From contig DRQL01000274.1 in NCBI GenBank assembly GCA_011371465.1, positions 1 through 20,074 on the forward strand: a DNA stretch of 20,074 nt, in the 5' to 3' direction. Source of the stretch: Gammaproteobacteria bacterium. Its GTDB lineage: Bacteria > Pseudomonadota > Gammaproteobacteria > DSM-19610. The notes below the pieces were generated by a model. The model did no database searches, had not been told where the DNA came from, and saw only the letters and a list, made by a program, of their open reading frames with translations. This document shows, piece by piece, positions 5,789-14,206 of the stretch (position 1 is its first letter; each line of letters opens with the position of its first letter). Position numbers and translations under genes: made by a program.

Positions 5789-8700
5789 TTACAAACCCTG
5801 GCGCACGACCCGGAAACCCAGGTTGTCCAGCCGGGTATCGGGCGGGCGCTGATCGCGACTGGCACTGCGCAGCAGGTCAGCCGGGCTGCTGTAGCTGCCA
5901 CCACGTACGACGCGGGAAGAACAATCACCGCCGACCACCGCAGCGCCGTCGGCAGGCGCATCCGCGTAGCCGGCCACGTAGCAGTCCTGCACCCATTCCA
6001 TCACGTTGCCGGCCATGTCGTGCAGGCCGAATCCACTGGCAGCGAAACTGCCCACCGGCGCAGTACGGGTCCCCGACCAGCGGCCACCACAGTCAAAGCA
6101 GTTGGCGTGATTCTCACCTACTTCGTTACCCCACCAGAAACGCTTGCTGCTACCGGAACGGGCAGCGAACTCCCACTCGGACTCGCTGGGCAAACGGTAG
6201 TACTGCCCGGTCTGCGACGATAACCACTGCGTGTAGGCCACCGCGTCCTGCCAGCTGACGTTGATCACCGGGCGCGATGCGCGTCCCCAGCCCTGGTCGG
6301 ACGGTCTGCGGCGTCCGGTTGCCTGGGCAAAACGGTCATACTGCGCAAACGTCACTTCATTTTTGCTGATCGCAAAGTGCGCCAGCCGAACCGGGTGCTG
6401 CGGGCGCTCATCGAATTCGGCGGAACTGGCACCGCTTCCCATGACGAAGCGGTCGGACCGCAGGGAAACCATCAACGGCCCGTTGCTGCCGTCGGACAGG
6501 GTGTCCCGGAAGGTACTGGCGGGTTGATTGACGCGCGGCTGCACCGGTTCCGCACTGGCGGCGACGTCCTCTGTCCGGGCTTCCTCCGCGACTGGCTCTG
6601 CCGGCACCTGCGCAGACGGCGGCGCTTCTTCAACGGGCGGCTGAACCGCCGGCTTCGCCGGAACCACAGACGTTCCCTTTGCAATGGCCGGTATATTCTC
6701 CGGCACCCTGGCGGCCGGTGCGGGCACAGCGCCAGGCGGCGCGGTTTCCGATGACCGGTGACCTGCTTCCAGGCGTTCTTTTTCTGCGTCACCGTTCGTT
6801 TCAGTACGCTCTTCCTCGACCGCAGTCGGCGCCGCTGCCGGCATCCTGGCCGCAGAAGATTCCGACTGCGGACCCGTCAGCCACCAGGCGCCCGTCGCCA
6901 GCACAGCGCCGGCCACCAGGCCCGACAGCAAGCCCTTCCAGCTCCCGGAACGACCGGCCTCCGCGCGCGAACCGGACGGCTCATCCTCCTCGACCAGTAG
7001 CACTGTGGCGTGCCCGGGCTCATCGGAGCTTTCCTCCGGAACCTCGATATCGGGTACCAGCAGGGCGGATGCGTCCGGGTCATTCTCGTCCAGTGAGGGG
7101 ATATGCCCCCCCTGGACACCTGCGGAGGCACCCGAACCGGCCTGGTTCAACTGCACCTGCAGCTGCTCCACTTCACGTTGCAGCGCCTGCACCTGCTGCT
7201 CCGCCTGGGTGCGCAGGCGCACGGCCACTTCAACGTTCTGCCGAGCCTGTTCCAGTTCCTCGTCCTGCACACCGGCATTGTCAGCGGTCGCCTGCATATC
7301 CACCAGGCTGCGCGTCACCTCGGCTTCGGCACGCAACTGGTCGATCTCCTTGCGCGCCAGTTGCTCGGCCTGCTGCTTCTCGGCCAATGCCCGCTCCAGC
7401 TGCTGCACCTGCTCCTGCAGGGGCTGCAAGCGGCCCGCAGCCTCCTCCGAACCGGCCTGTGCTGACCGGACCGCCTCACGCAGTTCCTCGAGTTCCTGGT
7501 TCTGTACCGTCAGCTGTTCCTGGCTCTCGTTGCGCTCGGCGCTGACCGTGGCCAGCTGCTCACGCAGGGCCTGCTGCGCCTGCAGTTCCTTGTCCAGCCG
7601 GACGGCCATCTCGTCGTTGGCCGACTGGTTGGCTTCCAGCAGCTGCTGCTCCGCCTCGCGGGCGCTCTGCCGGGCCTGTTCCAGCTGCTGTGCAAGTTTT
7701 TCGCTTTCGGCCTGTTCGTTTTCGAGCTGGGCGCTGCGTTCGCCGAGCTTGATCTCCAGGTCATCGCGCAGGCGCTCACCGTCCCTGATCTGCGCCTGCA
7801 AGGCTTCCAGTTCGGCGCCCAGCGCGGCGCTGGAATCACCGGCGGCGTTCTTCAGCTCCTTTTGCAGGCGCAGCACTTCGGTTTCGTGGTCATGGCGGGC
7901 ACGTTCCAGGTCACGCTCTGCCTTGCGCAGGGTCTCCAGCAGCCGCCGGTGCTCACGCTGGACGTTATCGCGTTCCCCCTGGGCACGGACCATGGCTTCG
8001 CGCACGCCGTTGATTTCGGACTGGTGCTCACGGTCTGCCGCCTGCAGCCGGGCATCCAGTTCCGCTGCACGCTTTTCGGCCTCCGCCGCCTGTGTGCCGG
8101 CCTGTTGCAGCTGCTGCTGCAGGTCTTCCCGGTCGGAGCGCGCCTGTTGCAGCTCCTGCTGTAACTGCTTCACACCCTCCTCGTCCTGCTGCTCACGCTC
8201 ACCGGCGGCATCCAGCTGTGCCTGCAAGGCCTCCAGTTGCCCGGTCAGTTCATCCCGTTCCGTGGAGAACCCCGCCTGCAACCGTTCCAGTTCGTCCGCA
8301 GCCTGCTGTTGTGCCTGGTCGAGCTGTTGCTGCAGGCGCTGCTCGCGTTCAGCGGCCTGTTGCAGTGATTGCTCGTATTCCTTCCGTTCCTGTTCAACCG
8401 CCTCCAGTTTCGCTTCCAGTTCCGAATTTATCCGCTGGCTGGATTCGGCCTGTTCGGTAACGGTCCCCTGCTGCTGTTCCAGTTCGCGGTTACGCGTCTC
8501 CAGCTCCGTAAACTGCTGCTGCAAAGCGGCATGTCGGCGCTGTTCTTCCTGCAGCGCCTCCTGCGCGGCATCCAGTTCGGCGCCCATCCCGGATTGCCGT
8601 GCATCCTGTTGCTCCTGCAAGGCGCCCAGCTGCTGCCGCAACGCCTCCAGCTCCCTGACGGCCGCGTCCCGCTCACCGGCCACCGCGCTGGTGCGCTGGC

Positions 8701-10399
8701 CGAGTTGCTGGTAGTCATCGCGTACCCGGACCAGCTCCTGCTCCTGTTCGCGCAGCCGCTCCTGGTGTTCCTGCTGCTGCCGTTCCAGCCGCTGCGCCAT
8801 GTGCGCGAGTTCCTGGTTCAGCGCCTCGCTCCGCCCGTCTGCCGACTGCTGTAACTGCGACAGGGTGGCACGCAGGCGATCGAGTTCTTCCTGCACAAGA
8901 CTATGTTCACTCTGCAGCGACTCGAGCTGCTGACGGCTGGAGGCCTGCTCCTGGCGGGCACTGTCCAGCTCGGCCTGCAACCGGTTCTTCTCCTGCCCGG
9001 TATGTTGCGACAGTTCCCTGAGCTGCTGTTGCTGTTCCGCCAGCTCGGACTGCAGTTTTTCCAGCTGCCGTGTCGCTGCCGACTGCCCGTCCTGGTGCCG
9101 GTCCTGGAATTCTTTGAGCCTCGTTTCCGCCGCCCTGAGTCGCTTGCCGGCTTCGTCCAGTTGCTGCTGCAGGGCGATTTTTTCGGTCTCTACCGCCGCG
9201 ATCTTGTCGATCAGCGCGCTGTCAGCGGCACTCGCGTGGTGATCCCCCGCCTGATCCGCAGGGGGCTCCTGCGCAACTGCGCCGTCCGGCTCGAAGGGGA
9301 TAATCTCGGCATCCGTTTCCACCGCTGCAGCGGTGCGCTCACCGGTCAGCATGTCATCCGGGACTTCCGCCAGTCCGTTTTTCAGGACGTGGACATCCAG
9401 GCCCTGCTGGCTTAACAGGAAGGCCCCGGTAGCACTGCGCCGGCCGGTATCGCAGCACACCAGGTAGGGAGTACCCGCATCCAGCGCGGCGCACTGCTCC
9501 CGCAGGGCTGACAATGGCAGGTTGATACTGCCTTTGATGGCCTGGTTGCCGAATTCACCCGGCAGCCGCACATCCAGCCACTGCGCACCCGCGGCAGCCA
9601 GTTGCTGCGCTTCGGGAAACGCGATTTCCTTTACCAGGGGCTCGCGTAGCAGCTCGTTGAAATCGTCCTTGGACAGCCGCATCAGCGATCCGTCCGTGAC
9701 CATCGTCACTGATGCATTGCGCCGGGTACCGGAAACCAGCGCGTCTTCACCAAAGCACGCACCTTCTCCCAGCTCCGCCAGCAGCACCTCCTTCGCGCGT
9801 GCAGAGGGCTTGCGGGTCACGGCCAGGCGGCCGCTCTTGACGATGTAGAAAAAATCACCTTCCTCGTCCTGCCGGACGATGGTTTCACCGGCACGGGCAG
9901 TGATAGACTCCAGGCGCATCAGCAACTGGTGAATGTTGGCCGGCGGCAGTTGCAGGAACGCCTGCGACTGCAACATGCGGGTCATCCAGTCATCGTCATC
10001 CTGGGCATCGATTTCCACCACATCGTAGCCTGCGGATTCATCCCAGGTAAGCAACACGTCGAGCAGACTGGAGTCAACACGCGCCACCGTGACCTTGCCG
10101 GATGCGCGTGCGGACAGTTGACGGGGCTGTTTGTGCGCCAGCGGATGCAGGGCGGCCTCACTGCCGGCATGCACCGTGCTGACCACCTCCCGCCCGTTAC
10201 CAAGCAGTTCGATACTGCCCTGTAACAGGTATACGGACTGGTAGTCTCGATCTCCGCTCCTGAACAGGTAGCGGCCAGCGCGCACTTCCTCGATAACCGC
10301 TTTACGGGTGATCTCTTCGATATGCGCGGCCGACAGGGCGTTGATGGGAACGAGATCCCGTAACACTTTCTTATCAATGAGTTTTTTTGCCGCTCCCAT
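5789..10399 (-). CDS. Multidomain membrane protein: 2x cNMP-binding-like, rhodanese, coiled coil, TM, FGE/SUMF1-like domain
   Basis: This protein has 1536 residues from ATG 10399. Residues about 20-120 are a degenerate cyclic-nucleotide-binding fold. Residues 145-258 are a better one, with FGE at 216-218 and RRNAS at 226-230 in the phosphate-binding cassette position. Residues 260-348 are a rhodanese domain with the loop CDTGRRS and probable active Cys316. An acidic, Pro-rich linker leads to about 690 residues of Gln/Glu/Leu-rich coiled coil (about 395-1086). One membrane helix at about 1153-1175 has Arg/Lys before and none directly after, predicting a cytoplasmic N-terminus. A Pro/Ala/Glu-rich linker follows, then an FGE-sulfatase/SUMF1-like domain at 1306-1536 (FVMGS, EWEFAAR, DMAGNVMEWVQDC, VVRGGSY, NLGFRVV). 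The cysteine pair of true FGE is replaced (YSSPADLLRSASR). The frame is open upstream to 10645 but without domain content. Function unknown; a transmembrane signalling scaffold is inferred. Confidence 0.88.
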   Translation of the reverse strand: MGAAKKLIDKKVLRDLVPINALSAAHIEEITRKAVIEEVRAGRYLFRSGDRDYQSVYLLQGSIELLGNGREVVSTVHAGSEAALHPLAHKQPRQLSARASGKVTVARVDSSLLDVLLTWDESAGYDVVEIDAQDDDDWMTRMLQSQAFLQLPPANIHQLLMRLESITARAGETIVRQDEEGDFFYIVKSGRLAVTRKPSARAKEVLLAELGEGACFGEDALVSGTRRNASVTMVTDGSLMRLSKDDFNELLREPLVKEIAFPEAQQLAAAGAQWLDVRLPGEFGNQAIKGSINLPLSALREQCAALDAGTPYLVCCDTGRRSATGAFLLSQQGLDVHVLKNGLAEVPDDMLTGERTAAAVETDAEIIPFEPDGAVAQEPPADQAGDHHASAADSALIDKIAAVETEKIALQQQLDEAGKRLRAAETRLKEFQDRHQDGQSAATRQLEKLQSELAEQQQQLRELSQHTGQEKNRLQAELDSARQEQASSRQQLESLQSEHSLVQEELDRLRATLSQLQQSADGRSEALNQELAHMAQRLERQQQEHQERLREQEQELVRVRDDYQQLGQRTSAVAGERDAAVRELEALRQQLGALQEQQDARQSGMGAELDAAQEALQEEQRRHAALQQQFTELETRNRELEQQQGTVTEQAESSQRINSELEAKLEAVEQERKEYEQSLQQAAEREQRLQQQLDQAQQQAADELERLQAGFSTERDELTGQLEALQAQLDAAGEREQQDEEGVKQLQQELQQARSDREDLQQQLQQAGTQAAEAEKRAAELDARLQAADREHQSEINGVREAMVRAQGERDNVQREHRRLLETLRKAERDLERARHDHETEVLRLQKELKNAAGDSSAALGAELEALQAQIRDGERLRDDLEIKLGERSAQLENEQAESEKLAQQLEQARQSAREAEQQLLEANQSANDEMAVRLDKELQAQQALREQLATVSAERNESQEQLTVQNQELEELREAVRSAQAGSEEAAGRLQPLQEQVQQLERALAEKQQAEQLARKEIDQLRAEAEVTRSLVDMQATADNAGVQDEELEQARQNVEVAVRLRTQAEQQVQALQREVEQLQVQLNQAGSGASAGVQGGHIPSLDENDPDASALLVPDIEVPEESSDEPGHATVLLVEEDEPSGSRAEAGRSGSWKGLLSGLVAGAVLATGAWWLTGPQSESSAARMPAAAPTAVEEERTETNGDAEKERLEAGHRSSETAPPGAVPAPAARVPENIPAIAKGTSVVPAKPAVQPPVEEAPPSAQVPAEPVAEEARTEDVAASAEPVQPRVNQPASTFRDTLSDGSNGPLMVSLRSDRFVMGSGASSAEFDERPQHPVRLAHFAISKNEVTFAQYDRFAQATGRRRPSDQGWGRASRPVINVSWQDAVAYTQWLSSQTGQYYRLPSESEWEFAARSGSSKRFWWGNEVGENHANCFDCGGRWSGTRTAPVGSFAASGFGLHDMAGNVMEWVQDCYVAGYADAPADGAAVVGGDCSSRVVRGGSYSSPADLLRSASRDQRPPDTRLDNLGFRVVRQGL

Positions 10400-10964
10400 G
10401 CTGTGCTGATCCGTCCGTTCCGAGGTTCTGAAGGGGCTTTCCGGGCGCCCGCAGCGGGACCGGCGCGGGCCCTGCCACGCTCCCCTGCTATCGGCCAGAG
10501 CGGTTAAAATCTTAGCCGCGCAACGCACTCCCGGAATGTGAAACCGCTCACGAATCGGTCGATTCACAGGCGGCTGCCCGAGCGGGTAAAAGCGTTGTTC
10601 AGAAACAGCCGGTGGCGCCATGTTGAGCGCCCTGTCAGCACACACCCTGCGCGTTGTATATTTTTTGTTCAGTTACGCAGATCCGCTACCGCCACTGGCA
10701 GTCCTGTTTGCCGACCACACCCTGCCGCTATCGTTTTTATACACCTCGTTGCTGCTGATGATTCCGCGCTCGCGCATAAAGGAAACCTGTGTTCGTGTAA
10801 TACGCAGGCTGCATCTGACCCTGTTTTTTACATGCATTAACGAAGCCACTCACATTTGAGACTTAAAAAACAGGCTTAAATTACATAAAGGGGTTTCACT
10901 TTTTTTTCTTTGTGCTATCTTTGCGCGGTCACGTCCCAGACAACTACTGTAAGGAGTATATTGA
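10400..10964. other. Divergent intergenic region before the HU-like gene
   Basis: This 565-nt spacer lies between two divergent genes. The part near 10440-10500 is GC-rich with GC-rich inverted sequences. The part from about 10850 to 10920 is AT-rich with runs of A and T and is the probable promoter zone of the HU-like gene. The open frames on both strands here lack good ribosome binding sites and recognisable protein features. I see no RNA gene. Confidence 0.55.
10894..10921 (+). promoter_or_regulatory. Candidate promoter of the HU-like gene
   Basis: TATCTT at 10916-10921 could be a -10 box, with TTTCAC at 10894-10899 at 16-nt spacing and a T-tract between them. The match is modest, but the position, about 45 nt before the start codon, and the AT-rich surroundings fit. 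Confidence 0.35.
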
Positions 10965-11330
10965 ATGGCCGTAAAGAAAAAGACCGCCAGGAAAACCGCA
11001 AAGAAAAAGACTGCTGCCAAAGCGGTTAAAAAACCCACCACCAAAGCTGAAACCTTTACCTATATCGCTGACAAGACCGGCCTGACCAAGAAAGACGTTG
11101 GCGCTGTTTTTGACTCCCTCAACACCCTGATCAAACGCGACCTGAAACGCAGCGGCCCCGGCGTATACACCGTCCCCGGCCTGATGAAGATCAAGGTTGT
11201 GCGCAAACCGGCCACCAAGGCACGCAAGGGCACCAACCCCTTCACCGGCGAGCCCATGACCTTCAAGGCCAAACCGGCGCGCAACGTCGTCAAGGTGCTG
11301 GCGCTGAAAGCCCTCAAGGATATGGTCTAG
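10965..11330 (+). CDS. HU-family DNA-binding protein with lysine-rich N-terminal tail
   Basis: This 121-residue nucleoid protein starts with about 27 residues rich in Lys, Ala and Thr (MAVKKKTARKTAKKKTAAKA), like a histone H1 tail. An HU/IHF fold follows from about residue 28: TYIADKTGLTKKDVGAVFDS for the N-terminal helices, and PATKARKGTNPFTGEPMTFK for the beta-arm and turn, ending in RNVVKVLALKALKD. The NPxTGE motif, with Pro for intercalation, is retained. The start ATG 10965 has AAGGAG at 10951-10956, 8 nt upstream. A strong terminator follows 28 nt after the stop, so the gene is monocistronic. HU-like proteins with such tails are known in several gammaproteobacteria. The tail probably increases non-specific DNA binding; this is inferred. 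Confidence 0.93.
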   Translation: MAVKKKTARKTAKKKTAAKAVKKPTTKAETFTYIADKTGLTKKDVGAVFDSLNTLIKRDLKRSGPGVYTVPGLMKIKVVRKPATKARKGTNPFTGEPMTFKAKPARNVVKVLALKALKDMV

Positions 11331-11358
11331 TATCGAACGGACAGGACCGGGTTCTGGT

Positions 11359-11387
11359 AAAAAGGCAGCCACCGGCTGCCTTTTTTT
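11359..11387 (+). terminator. Rho-independent terminator of the HU-like gene
   Basis: GGCAGCC (11364-11370), loop ACC, GGCTGCC (11374-11380), flanked by AAAA on the left and TTTTTTT on the right. The A-tract makes it usable in both directions, and it overlaps the end of the convergent terB-like gene, whose stop is at 11386-11388. Confidence 0.92.
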
Positions 11388-11841
11388 ATGGTTTTTCGTC
11401 CAGCACCCGGTGCTTGGCGCGAATGAAGTCACGGTGCGGCACGTGCAGCAACTCGGTGATCTTGCGCACCGCCGCTTCTTCATAGCGGTCCAGGCGGCCG
11501 TCTGCGTACGCCACCTGCCACAGCATCTCCACCAGCTGCACTTTTTCTTCGGCGGAAAACTGCTGGTTGATCAGGCCTGTAAACTGGTACAGCGAAACGG
11601 CTTCGGCCGCTTCGCGGTCTGCCAGTTCCGCCAGTTCCCGGGTCTCGCTGTCCGTCAGGGAGAATGCCTGGCGCAACGCGCGTTCCAGCGTGGCACGCTC
11701 GTCCGGGTGTTCATCGTAATCAGCGCGCATGACTTCGAACAGCAGGGCGGCGGCGGCCAGCTGCAACCCGTGCACGCCCGGACCGGCCCCGCTGTCCGGC
11801 TCGATGTTCAGTCGAAAGAAATCCTGGATGGCCGCTAGCAC
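11386..11841 (-). CDS. TerB-family (tellurite-resistance-like) protein
   Basis: This 151-residue, all-helical cytoplasmic protein has the TerB-like fold also found in DjlA. Visible segments are LQLAAAALLFEVMRADYDEH, LYQFTGLINQQFS, EKVQLVEMLWQVAYADGRLD and VRKITELLHVPHRDFIRAKH, all typical of small TerB-like proteins. The acidic residues of YADGRLDxYEE may bind metal. The start is GTG at 11841, giving MLAAIQDFFR, with AGCAGG 6 nt upstream; the longer frame to 11910 overlaps the upstream protease. It begins 13 nt after the protease stop, so it is the last gene of the gspA-gspB-protease cluster. A role in tellurite resistance is only a family name here. Confidence 0.88.
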   Translation of the reverse strand: MLAAIQDFFRLNIEPDSGAGPGVHGLQLAAAALLFEVMRADYDEHPDERATLERALRQAFSLTDSETRELAELADREAAEAVSLYQFTGLINQQFSAEEKVQLVEMLWQVAYADGRLDRYEEAAVRKITELLHVPHRDFIRAKHRVLDEKP

Positions 11842-11854
11842 ATCAAACCTGCTG

Positions 11855-13456
11855 TTACTGCCTGGCCGCGGTGACCACGCGCCTGCCGGTACGCCAGGCA
11901 TGCCGTGCAATCAAGAAAAACAACAGCAGAAACAACGGATCGAAGCGCCCTGTGGCCGACGCTGCCGTCAGGGTACAGCCACCGCCACTGGTATTTGCCT
12001 TGCCACCCAGCACCGAAGACGGGTCGGCGGCGCCCGCCAATGCCGCGTCGGCGTCCAGGATCCCGCGCCCGCACAGGCTGGTCGTGCAACTCGCGCTCGG
12101 GAACGCGCGCGCGGTCCGTCGCAGGATCTCCTGGACCTGGGCGGAGGTAAGCGCGCTGTTTACGGCCAGCATCAGAGAAGCAACAGCGGATACCTGGGCC
12201 GTGGAGAAACTGCTGCCGGCGATCCTGCCGGTGATGTCCTGTGGACCGGCCGTGGTAGTCCCGTTATTGGAAAGCACCAGTATGCCGTCATTCGGATCAT
12301 TTTCCGTCAGGCCGCCGGGTGCGCTCAGGTCGACTTCTTCGCCCGTGTTGGTATAGGGGGCCCGCGAGCCGTCGCGCAATGTGGCCGCGATGGTCAACAC
12401 GTTCTGGCAATTGGCCGGGCTCTGGGTGGCGACATCCACATTCTCGTTGCCGGCGGATACGACCACCACGGCACCCGCGTTCACGGCGTCATTGATCGCC
12501 GCCTGCTCCTCGGGGGTACAGGTCCCGTCCCCGCTCAGGCTCAGGTTGAGTACCCGGGCCGGGTTGGGATTATTGATGCCGTTGACCGTGAAACCCGCGG
12601 CCCAGCGGATCGCGTCGGCCACATCCGAAACGGCTCCGCCACATTTGCCCAGCACGCGAACCGGTAACAGGCGTGCGGCAAAATCGATGCCGGCAATGTC
12701 CACGAGATTGTCGGATTCAGCCACCATGACGCTGGCCACGGACAGGCCGTGCCAGGAACTGCTTTCCCCCATTGAGCCCGGCTCGCATTCATCATCGACC
12801 GTGGTGTCGCCCGGATCGGTCGGGTTGCTGTCGCGGCCCAGCGGATCGCCCAGGATGGTATCGTTGTCCAGCTCGGTACCGAGATTACTCAGGCCACCGC
12901 TGAAAAAGTCATAACCCGGCAGGATACGTGCCTGGTTGATATCACGGTGCGGCAGGAACCCGGTATCCAGCTGGGCAATCACCAGGGCAGCGGAACCCGT
13001 GCTCCGGTCCCAGGCAGTTTGCATGCGAATGCCGCCGGCGTCTTCAAACAAATGCCATTGTCCGGAATCGATGGCGCCGGGAAGGTAGTCGGGATCATTG
13101 GGGACCAGCGTCGGGTAGACACGTTTGTCCGGCTGCGCGGACGCCACCGCACCGGAGGCCACCAGCCGGTCTGCGATGGCCTGTGCTTCCTGCAGACTGA
13201 CGGCAGCGGGCAGTCGCAACACCATGCCGTTACCATCAAACGGCCGGACAAACGTCAGCGCTGTGCCGTCCGGCAGCTGAACGCCCGGAACAGTCCGGTT
13301 GACCTGCGCGGCCTGGACACGACGGAACCCGTCGTCTTTCAGGCGCACAATCAGCTGGTTGGTATCATGTCTAATCCCCGCATCTGTTGCCTGTACGGGG
13401 AACACGGCAACCACCGCGCACAGTGACAGCCCCCAAAACACCATTTTTTTTATCAT
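11855..13456 (-). CDS. Secreted S8 family (subtilisin-like) serine protease with C-terminal sorting-like tail
   Basis: This 533-residue exported protease has a signal peptide (MIKKMVFWGLSLCAVVAVFP, cleavage near VQA-TDA at 23-24). A propeptide-like region at about 30-115 is followed by the catalytic domain. The triad is Asp164 in AQLDTGF, His236 in WHGLSVAS and Ser416 in GSSFSTAQVSA, with oxyanion Asn337 in SAGNEN. Both the His and Ser boxes deviate from the usual HGTHVAG and GTSMAAP. The C-terminus has GGGC at 491-494, FDP, a hydrophobic stretch (LFLLLFFLIA) and an Arg-rich end, as in GlyGly/JDVT-CTERM-type sorting tails, so the protein is probably processed or anchored at the envelope. The ATG has AGG 10 nt upstream. 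It follows gspB by 21 nt. Substrate unknown. Confidence 0.92.
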   Translation of the reverse strand: MIKKMVFWGLSLCAVVAVFPVQATDAGIRHDTNQLIVRLKDDGFRRVQAAQVNRTVPGVQLPDGTALTFVRPFDGNGMVLRLPAAVSLQEAQAIADRLVASGAVASAQPDKRVYPTLVPNDPDYLPGAIDSGQWHLFEDAGGIRMQTAWDRSTGSAALVIAQLDTGFLPHRDINQARILPGYDFFSGGLSNLGTELDNDTILGDPLGRDSNPTDPGDTTVDDECEPGSMGESSSWHGLSVASVMVAESDNLVDIAGIDFAARLLPVRVLGKCGGAVSDVADAIRWAAGFTVNGINNPNPARVLNLSLSGDGTCTPEEQAAINDAVNAGAVVVVSAGNENVDVATQSPANCQNVLTIAATLRDGSRAPYTNTGEEVDLSAPGGLTENDPNDGILVLSNNGTTTAGPQDITGRIAGSSFSTAQVSAVASLMLAVNSALTSAQVQEILRRTARAFPSASCTTSLCGRGILDADAALAGAADPSSVLGGKANTSGGGCTLTAASATGRFDPLFLLLFFLIARHAWRTGRRVVTAARQ

Positions 13457-13477
13457 CTATATATACCTGAAAGCGTC

Positions 13478-14194
13478 CTATTGGGCGCGCACCATGAACT
13501 GCTGTCCCTGGAATGACAATATCACACCCTCTGGTGTTATTTCGTCCACTAGCGGGCCTTCCTGTAATCGGTCGCCCACATGATATTTCTGCAGGTTAAT
13601 CAATACGAACCTGTCCTGTGGCTGATCACTGTACACGTGCACATCCATGCGCATCCCCCCCCTGAGCTGCCGGAACAGGTGATCGGGGATCTGCGGCCAT
13701 ACCGGCAGACTGGCGGCCGGTGGCGCTGCCTGCGGTTCCATGGCAGGCGGCTCGGGCAACGGTGCAGGCTCCGGTAGCACCACCGCCGGCAGAGCGGGTC
13801 GTGCTACCGGCGGAGCGGGCTGCGCTACCGGTGGCATCCGCGCCGGTGTTGCAGTTCCGACCGGCTGCGGCAACACGGAGCGGGGCCGCACCGGGGCCTC
13901 AACCACAGGGGGAGCAGGCGGCGGCACAACCGGCACCTGCCCAGGCAACGGGACAGCGGAATCGCGCTGCACCGGCCGGTCGCCACCACCGGCATCAGCC
14001 GGCCCCTGATCGGCTTGCGGCCACAACAGCCAGACCAGCAGTACCAGGTTCAGCGCCAGGAATCCGGCGACGATCGCCAGCCAGGTGCCGTTCACGCTGC
14101 GTGGTGGTTTTTCATGCTCACTGCCGATACCGGGCACCTGGCCGATATCCCTTTGCAGTTCCGCCTTTTTCAATGCTTCGAGAATGTAGGACAC
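13478..14194 (-). CDS. gspB: Type II secretion accessory protein GspB
   Basis: GspB works with GspA at the inner membrane and peptidoglycan to help insert the secretin GspD. The 238 residues begin MSYILEALKKAELQRDIGQV, the typical cytoplasmic GspB/ExeB start. One membrane helix at about 38-58 follows. A long Pro/Ala/Val-rich periplasmic linker (about 70-165) leads to the C-terminal GspB domain with LFRQLRGGMRMDVHVYSDQP, RFVLINLQKYHVGDRL and GVILSFQGQQFMVRAQ. The linker is low in complexity and suits spanning the cell wall. It starts 12 nt after the gspA stop and is followed by the S8 protease after 21 nt. Confidence 0.93.
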   Translation of the reverse strand: MSYILEALKKAELQRDIGQVPGIGSEHEKPPRSVNGTWLAIVAGFLALNLVLLVWLLWPQADQGPADAGGGDRPVQRDSAVPLPGQVPVVPPPAPPVVEAPVRPRSVLPQPVGTATPARMPPVAQPAPPVARPALPAVVLPEPAPLPEPPAMEPQAAPPAASLPVWPQIPDHLFRQLRGGMRMDVHVYSDQPQDRFVLINLQKYHVGDRLQEGPLVDEITPEGVILSFQGQQFMVRAQ

Positions 14195-14206
14195 AGGATC
14201 GGCTCG

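Noticed and set aside
7005..8714. 569-codon open frame on the plus strand, rich in Ser and Cys
   Set aside because: It is the antisense of the coiled-coil part of the 1536-aa protein; its composition is an artefact of Gln/Leu/Glu codons read backwards and there is no ribosome binding site.
7140..9215. CRISPR-like or tandem-repeat array suggested by recurring short words
   Set aside because: The words are irregular, not evenly spaced, and are explained by coiled-coil codons.
10400..10645. Upstream extension of the 1536-aa reading frame by 82 codons
   Set aside because: The extension has no domain content and mixed composition; MGAAKKLIDKK at 10399 leads directly into the first domain.
10620..10859. 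79-codon hydrophobic ORF in the spacer before the HU-like gene
   Set aside because: No Shine-Dalgarno and no recognisable family; hydrophobicity comes from CTG/TTT-rich DNA. An overlapping frame is equally long.
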